Shown here: positions 60,038 through 64,000 of the stretch, one piece after another
Position numbering within the stretch: the stretch's first letter is position 1
Layout: each line of letters opens with the position of its first letter
Assembly: GCA_963746825.1 (NCBI GenBank)
Contig: CAVVCU010000005.1
Coordinates: 682,001-746,000, forward strand
DNA from: JACVRW01 sp963746825
GTDB taxonomy: Bacteria > Actinomycetota > Thermoleophilia > Solirubrobacterales > Thermoleophilaceae
Direction: 5' to 3'
DNA: 64,000 nucleotides
The notes under the pieces: model-generated
Database searches by the model: none
The model's input: the letters and a program-made list of their open reading frames with translations, nothing else
Told to the model about the DNA's origin: nothing
Position numbers and translations under genes: made by a program

Positions 60038-62713
60038 ATGGCCCCGACCCTGGCGGCCTTCGGTCTCGCGGCCGTGCTCACGACGGCCATGTTCGTGCTG
60101 CTGTTCAGCGCCGTGCAGAACCAATCCGAGGCCACCGCGGAGGTGCGCCGAAGCGAGCGCGTGATCTTCCTCACCTCACGCCTCCAGCGGCTGACGGTCG
60201 ACCTCGAGACCGGCATCCGCGGGCGGCTGCTGGCCGGCGACGACCGCTTCCTCGAGCCCTACGAGGGCGCGCTCGCCGAAATTCCCGGCTTTCTCGATCG
60301 GCTCGAGAGGTTGTCGGACGCCAGGTCGCGGCCGCGCTTGGACGGGCTACGCCGAAGCGTCGAGAGCTACGTGAACACCTACGCGCGTCCGGAGGCCGCC
60401 CGGCCTCTGGACTCGAGCGCGGAAGAGCTGACCGCCGCCACCAGCGAGGGCAAGCGCCGACTCGATTCGCTGCGGCGGCGCTTTGCAGGCTTCCGGGCGA
60501 CGGAACTGCGCACCAGCAACGCCGCCGCCCGGGACGCCGCCGCCTCTGCCGACCGTTCGCTGGTGTTCGCCGCGGCCGGGCTCGTGCTGTCGATCCTGCT
60601 TCTCCTCGCCCTGGCCGCCTACGTGATCCTGCGCGTCCTGCGGCCCGTCGGTGACGTGGCGTCGGCCGCCGACCGCCTGGCCTCCGGGCGCCGCGACGTC
60701 CGGGCCTCGGAGCGCGGCGGCGGCGAGATCGGCCGGCTCGGGCGCTCGTTCAACCGCATGGCGTCGGCGCTGACCGAACGCGAGCGCGAGCTGCGAAAGG
60801 CGCGCGAAGAGGCCGAGGAGGCCTCGGCGCTGAAGTCGGGCTTCCTGGCCAACATGAGCCACGAGATCCGGACCCCGCTCAACGGCGTGATCGGGATGAA
60901 CGAACTGTTGCTGGGCACCGATCTCGACACCGAGCAGACCGAGTACGCACGGACGGGGCGCACGTCGGGCGAGGCGCTCCTCAGCGTGATCAACGACATC
61001 CTCGACATCTCCAAGATCGAGGCCGGGCAGCTCGAGATCGAGGAGCGCGACTTCGACCTTCGCGAGGTGGTCGAGAGCGCGGCGCAGATCGCGGCGCTCA
61101 CCGCGCGCGAGAAGGAGCTCGATCTAACAGTCTACGTCCACGAGGACGTACCCCGCGCGGTGCAGGGCGACAGCACACGGCTCGCCCAGGTGCTGACCAA
61201 CCTGCTCTCCAACGCGTTGAAGTTCACGCCTGACGGGGAGGTGGCTCTGGAGGTGCGGGCCGACGGACACGAGGCAGGCGCGACGATGATCGGCTTCCAC
61301 GTGCGCGACACCGGCATCGGCATCGAGCCCGAGCGCCTGGAGGCGCTCTTCGAGCCCTTCACCCAGGCCGACCTCTCGACCACCCGCCGCTACGGCGGAT
61401 CGGGGCTCGGGCTGGCCATCTGCCGCGAGCTGGTCACGCTGATGGGTGGCCGCATCGAGGCGAAGAGCGTGATCGGCAAGGGCAGCGATTTCGACTTCGT
61501 GGTGCCCTTCGAGTACGCGACCTCCGAGCCGACCCACTCTCCGTCCCGCCCCGAGCTGCGCGGCCTGCGTGTTCTCGCCGTTGACGACCATGCGACCAAC
61601 CGGCGCATACTCGAGGCCTACCTGGCCGCGTGGGGTATGCGTCCGGAGCTAGCCATGAGCGCGTCGGACGCGATCGAGCGGATGGAGACCGCCGTGGTCC
61701 GCGGAGCGCCCTTCGACCTCGCCATCCTCGACTACGACATGCCCGACATGGACGGCGCCGAGCTGGCCCGGAGGATCTCGGAGTCCCCAGCGCTGCGCGG
61801 CACCCGCTTGATCATGCTGGCGTCGAGCGCGGCCGCCCTCGAGCCTGCCTTGGGGGCCGGAGTGCTGAGGATGCTCACAAAGCCCATTCGTCAGGCGCGG
61901 CTCTACGAAGAGATCGCGGCGGCCATGGCCATGAGCACCCGCCGGCCGGGGCCGGCTACGCCAAGCCAACAGGAGGCCCTCCAGCGCGACCCTGCCGGAG
62001 GGGCTCTCGTCCTCATCGCCGAGGACCAGCACGTGAACCGGCTGCTGACCGAGCGCCTGCTCGAGCGCCGCGGACACCGCACGGTGGCCGCCGGCGACGG
62101 CCGGGAGGTCTTGGAGGTGCTGTCGCGCGAGCAGCCCGACCTGGTGCTGATGGACTGCCAGATGCCGCTGCTCGACGGCTACGAGACCACGCGCGAGATC
62201 CGCGAGCGCGAATCACAGCTCGAGGCCGGGCGGCTGCCCATCGTGGCCATGACGGCCAGCGCCATGGAGGGCGACCGCGAGCGCTGCCTCGCCGTGGGCA
62301 TGGACGACTACCTGGCCAAGCCGCTTCGCTTGGAAGACCTCGATGCCGTGCTCTCGCGCTGGCTGCCGGCGGGCAGCGCGGTCGACACGGTCGACAGGGC
62401 GCGCCTCGACGATCTGGAGCACGACTTCAACCCACTACTGGTGCGCGACTTGATCGAATCCCTCCTCGGGACCTCACCCGGTCTGGTCAAGCGGATCGCC
62501 GCGGCCGCGGAGGCGTCCGATCGCGACACCGCGGCCCACGCCGCGCACCGCCTCCGCGGCGGCTCTTTGGCCCTTGGCGCGACGGAGCTGGCCGAGGCCT
62601 GCGCCGCGGTGGAGGCGCCCGGCGCCGACCTCTTCGCCGCGGCCGCATCGGTGGAGCGCGCCTGGCAGGCGACCGAGATCGCGCTGCGCGAGCGTGTCGG
62701 CCAGCCGCGCTAG
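60038..62713 (+). CDS. Hybrid sensor histidine kinase with two receivers and an Hpt domain
   Basis: The 891-aa protein has, in order: a transmembrane helix, an extracytoplasmic CHASE3-like helical sensor (about 30-170), a second helix (about 174-200), HAMP (about 201-255), HisKA with phospho-His275 (NMSHEIRTP), and HATPase_c (N-box TNLLSNALKFTP, G-boxes DTGIGIEPE and GGSGLGLAI). Then come receiver 1 (Asp565, ILDYDMPDMDG), receiver 2 (Asp706, LMDCQMPLLDG) and a C-terminal Hpt (His837, AHRLRGGSLALGA). That is a complete internal phosphorelay. The partner regulator is not obvious nearby. ATG 60038 follows AAAAGGA. No ligand can be inferred. Confidence 0.93.
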   Translation: MAPTLAAFGLAAVLTTAMFVLLFSAVQNQSEATAEVRRSERVIFLTSRLQRLTVDLETGIRGRLLAGDDRFLEPYEGALAEIPGFLDRLERLSDARSRPRLDGLRRSVESYVNTYARPEAARPLDSSAEELTAATSEGKRRLDSLRRRFAGFRATELRTSNAAARDAAASADRSLVFAAAGLVLSILLLLALAAYVILRVLRPVGDVASAADRLASGRRDVRASERGGGEIGRLGRSFNRMASALTERERELRKAREEAEEASALKSGFLANMSHEIRTPLNGVIGMNELLLGTDLDTEQTEYARTGRTSGEALLSVINDILDISKIEAGQLEIEERDFDLREVVESAAQIAALTAREKELDLTVYVHEDVPRAVQGDSTRLAQVLTNLLSNALKFTPDGEVALEVRADGHEAGATMIGFHVRDTGIGIEPERLEALFEPFTQADLSTTRRYGGSGLGLAICRELVTLMGGRIEAKSVIGKGSDFDFVVPFEYATSEPTHSPSRPELRGLRVLAVDDHATNRRILEAYLAAWGMRPELAMSASDAIERMETAVVRGAPFDLAILDYDMPDMDGAELARRISESPALRGTRLIMLASSAAALEPALGAGVLRMLTKPIRQARLYEEIAAAMAMSTRRPGPATPSQQEALQRDPAGGALVLIAEDQHVNRLLTERLLERRGHRTVAAGDGREVLEVLSREQPDLVLMDCQMPLLDGYETTREIRERESQLEAGRLPIVAMTASAMEGDRERCLAVGMDDYLAKPLRLEDLDAVLSRWLPAGSAVDTVDRARLDDLEHDFNPLLVRDLIESLLGTSPGLVKRIAAAAEASDRDTAAHAAHRLRGGSLALGATELAEACAAVEAPGADLFAAAASVERAWQATEIALRERVGQPR

Positions 62714-62715
62714 CG

Positions 62716-63111
62716 CTAGAGGTCGCGGATGTCGAACGCCTCGTCGGCGTCGTCGACGGTCGGCTTGCGAAAGAACCCGGGATTGACGCAGTCGAAGGCC
62801 TCGCTGTAGCCGTCGTACGCACGCTCGACGGTCGACCGGCATTGGGCGAGCGGGAGGCCGCTCATCTTCACGCCACCGAAGCCGTGACGGGTCCGCTCGG
62901 CCTGCTCGAAGAGCTCCACGTCGATCTCTCCACGGAACACCTTGTTCATGCAGCCCATGAAGCGCCGCCCGCTCTCCTCGTCGTCGTAGAGGTAGAGGTA
63001 TTGGCATCCGCTGGTGATGCAGCCCGCGGGATGAACGGTGCGGTCGCAGAACGAGCAGCACTGGCGGCACTCGTGGAGCTCCACGGTCGTGCGTTCTGAG
63101 ATCGGCGCCAC
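62716..63111 (-). CDS. Cysteine-rich protein of unknown function
   Basis: The 131-aa protein has nine Cys residues, seven before residue 60 (ECRQCCSFCDRTV, GCITSGCQYL, FMGCMNKVF) and two further on (LAQCRS, FDCVNPGFF). That suggests a metal site such as zinc or Fe-S. No membrane segment. GTG 63111 is the assumed start. It is convergent with the histidine kinase (two bases between the stop codons) and lies 21 bases after dnaE on the same strand, so it may be read with dnaE. The family is not recognised. Confidence 0.55.
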   Translation of the reverse strand: MAPISERTTVELHECRQCCSFCDRTVHPAGCITSGCQYLYLYDDEESGRRFMGCMNKVFRGEIDVELFEQAERTRHGFGGVKMSGLPLAQCRSTVERAYDGYSEAFDCVNPGFFRKPTVDDADEAFDIRDL

Positions 63112-63132
63112 GCAAAAAGTGTAGACCGACTG

Positions 63133-64000
63133 CTAGGCCGCTGCTACACGAGAGGCGCCGTGCAGACCCGTCAGCTCCGACCGGCACGCGCTCGACGCCG
63201 ACACCCGGAACTCGCCGCCCAGGATCAGGCGCCGCTCGCCCACCGCGAGCAGCAGCTCGTGGTCACCGGGGTGGTGGCCCACCACCTCCTTGAGCTCCTC
63301 CAAAAAGGCCTCCGGCACGCCGGGTGACACGTGAAGGGTCAGCCGCGCCACCACGGGCTCGCGGGCTGCCTCCTCGGTCGCTTTCACCACCTCGTCCTCG
63401 GTGGGCTCGAACGGCGTGACCTCCTGAGCCACGAGCTTGGTCTCCCCCGCCTCCTTGTGGTCCACGCGACCGCGCACGATCACGATCTTGTCGACGTCGA
63501 CCTTGTCGGCGTTGGCCGCGTAGGCGGAGTTGAACACGAGCATCTCCGTCTGGCCCTCGAGGTCGTCGAGGGTGGCGAACATCATCGGGTCGCCCTTCTT
63601 GGTGCGGATGCGCTTGCACTCGGCGATCATCCCGCCGACGGTGACCCACTCGCCGTCCTTTCTCTGCGCGAGATCGGCGACCGAGCAATCCACCTTGGCC
63701 CGCAGCGCGTGGCGCACCTCCTTCAGGGGATGGCTCGACAGGAAGAGGCCGAGCGTCTCCTTCTCCCACTCGTTGAGCTGCTTGCGGTCGTTCTCGAGCG
63801 GCGGGATCGGCAGATCCTGGTGGGTGGTGCCCGCGCCGTCGTCGCCTCCGCCGAAGTCGAAGAAGGAGCCCTGGCCGAGCTGGGCGTCCTGCTGGCTCTG
63901 AGCGCCCGCGGCCTGGGCCTGCGCCAGCACCTGCATCACGCCGGTGCGGGTGCCGGGCAGCGAGTCGAACGCGCCGCACTTCACGAGCGAGTCGACGCCG
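63133..64000 (-). CDS. dnaE: DNA polymerase III alpha subunit, C-terminal part (partial)
   Basis: The reading frame enters from the right edge (GVDSLVKCGAFDSLPGTR, the final finger-region motif) and ends at 63133, leaving about 288 residues. It includes the LSSHPLKEVRHALRAK segment, an OB-fold domain (VTVGGMIAECKRIRTKKGDP, ATLDDLEGQTEMLVFN) typical of DnaE, and the C-terminal tau-binding region. DnaE1-type replicative polymerase rather than DnaE2/ImuC is likely from the intact C-terminal domain. The N-terminal PHP and palm are outside the window. Confidence 0.93.
   Translation of the reverse strand, partial: GVDSLVKCGAFDSLPGTRTGVMQVLAQAQAAGAQSQQDAQLGQGSFFDFGGGDDGAGTTHQDLPIPPLENDRKQLNEWEKETLGLFLSSHPLKEVRHALRAKVDCSVADLAQRKDGEWVTVGGMIAECKRIRTKKGDPMMFATLDDLEGQTEMLVFNSAYAANADKVDVDKIVIVRGRVDHKEAGETKLVAQEVTPFEPTEDEVVKATEEAAREPVVARLTLHVSPGVPEAFLEELKEVVGHHPGDHELLLAVGERRLILGGEFRVSASSACRSELTGLHGASRVAAA

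Noticed and set aside
62705..62720. CTAGCGCTAG palindrome between the kinase and the Cys-rich gene
   Set aside because: It consists of the two facing stop codons and neighbouring bases; too short to be more than coincidence.

Overview
This is a very GC-rich, densely packed bacterial chromosome segment. The gene content points to an Actinomycetota member, most likely of the Thermoleophilia/Solirubrobacterales type. The clues are six consecutive MCE-family genes, a complete menaquinone route, GatCAB with a single GltX, many GTG starts with 4-base stop/start overlaps, and small families (HtaA-like, HDOD-LuxR, tandem DUF1990) that I associate with that class. The taxonomic call is inference. I saw no rRNA, tRNA, CRISPR array, prophage or intact insertion sequence.

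Layout. 0-1.1 kb: tail of a gene and a serine-recombinase-like protein that has lost its catalytic serine. 1.1-4.5 kb (+): transsulfuration pair (cystathionine beta-synthase, MetB-like) and an epoxide-hydrolase-like enzyme. 4.5-10.2 kb (-): operon menE, ilvC, small membrane protein, class V aminotransferase, serA. 10.2-16.0 kb: menB-menA-menC and menD on +, with a MenH-like hydrolase and an HtaA-like secreted protein on -. 16.0-29.2 kb (-): a membrane protein, then (in order of transcription) ilvB, ilvN, menF and six MCE proteins. 29.2-33 kb (-): small membrane proteins, a GNAT protein, an NDH-2-like oxidoreductase. 33.2-36.4 kb (-): gatC-gatA-gatB. 37-43 kb (-): folD, a UvrD/PcrA helicase interrupted by an intein, an ABC exporter. 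43-46.7 kb: Qng1-like queuosine salvage enzyme (+), then cysK, cysE and a glycerophosphodiester phosphodiesterase (-). 46.7-52.6 kb: small proteins, a DUF1990 repeat protein, MOSC and DUF4242 proteins, a large LuxR regulator. 52.6-57.2 kb: Rrf2 regulator, VanZ-like protein, iron-sulfur photolyase, DUF2252 protein, HDOD-LuxR regulator. 57.3-64 kb: gltX, nfo, a DUF1707 protein, a hybrid histidine kinase, a Cys-rich protein and the 3' end of dnaE.

Functional themes. Menaquinone synthesis (menF, D, H-like, C, E, B, A) sits with NDH-2, a quinone-using dehydrogenase. Amino-acid genes form three sets: ilvBN/ilvC for branched-chain amino acids, serA with an aminotransferase for serine, and cysE-cysK plus CBS-MetB for cysteine and homocysteine. 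GatCAB with GltX implies tRNA-dependent amidation. The six MCE genes lie in one overlapping run, but no YrbE permease or ATPase partner is in the window.

Quality caution: four otherwise well-conserved genes (CBS, a DUF4190-like protein, one MCE gene, menF) each carry exactly one extra G/C base. Two more genes lack an in-frame canonical start. This looks more like residual sequencing error than biology, so these genes are annotated across the shift. The standout features are the helicase intein, a three-copy intergenic hairpin with a compensatory base change, and the degenerate recombinase.
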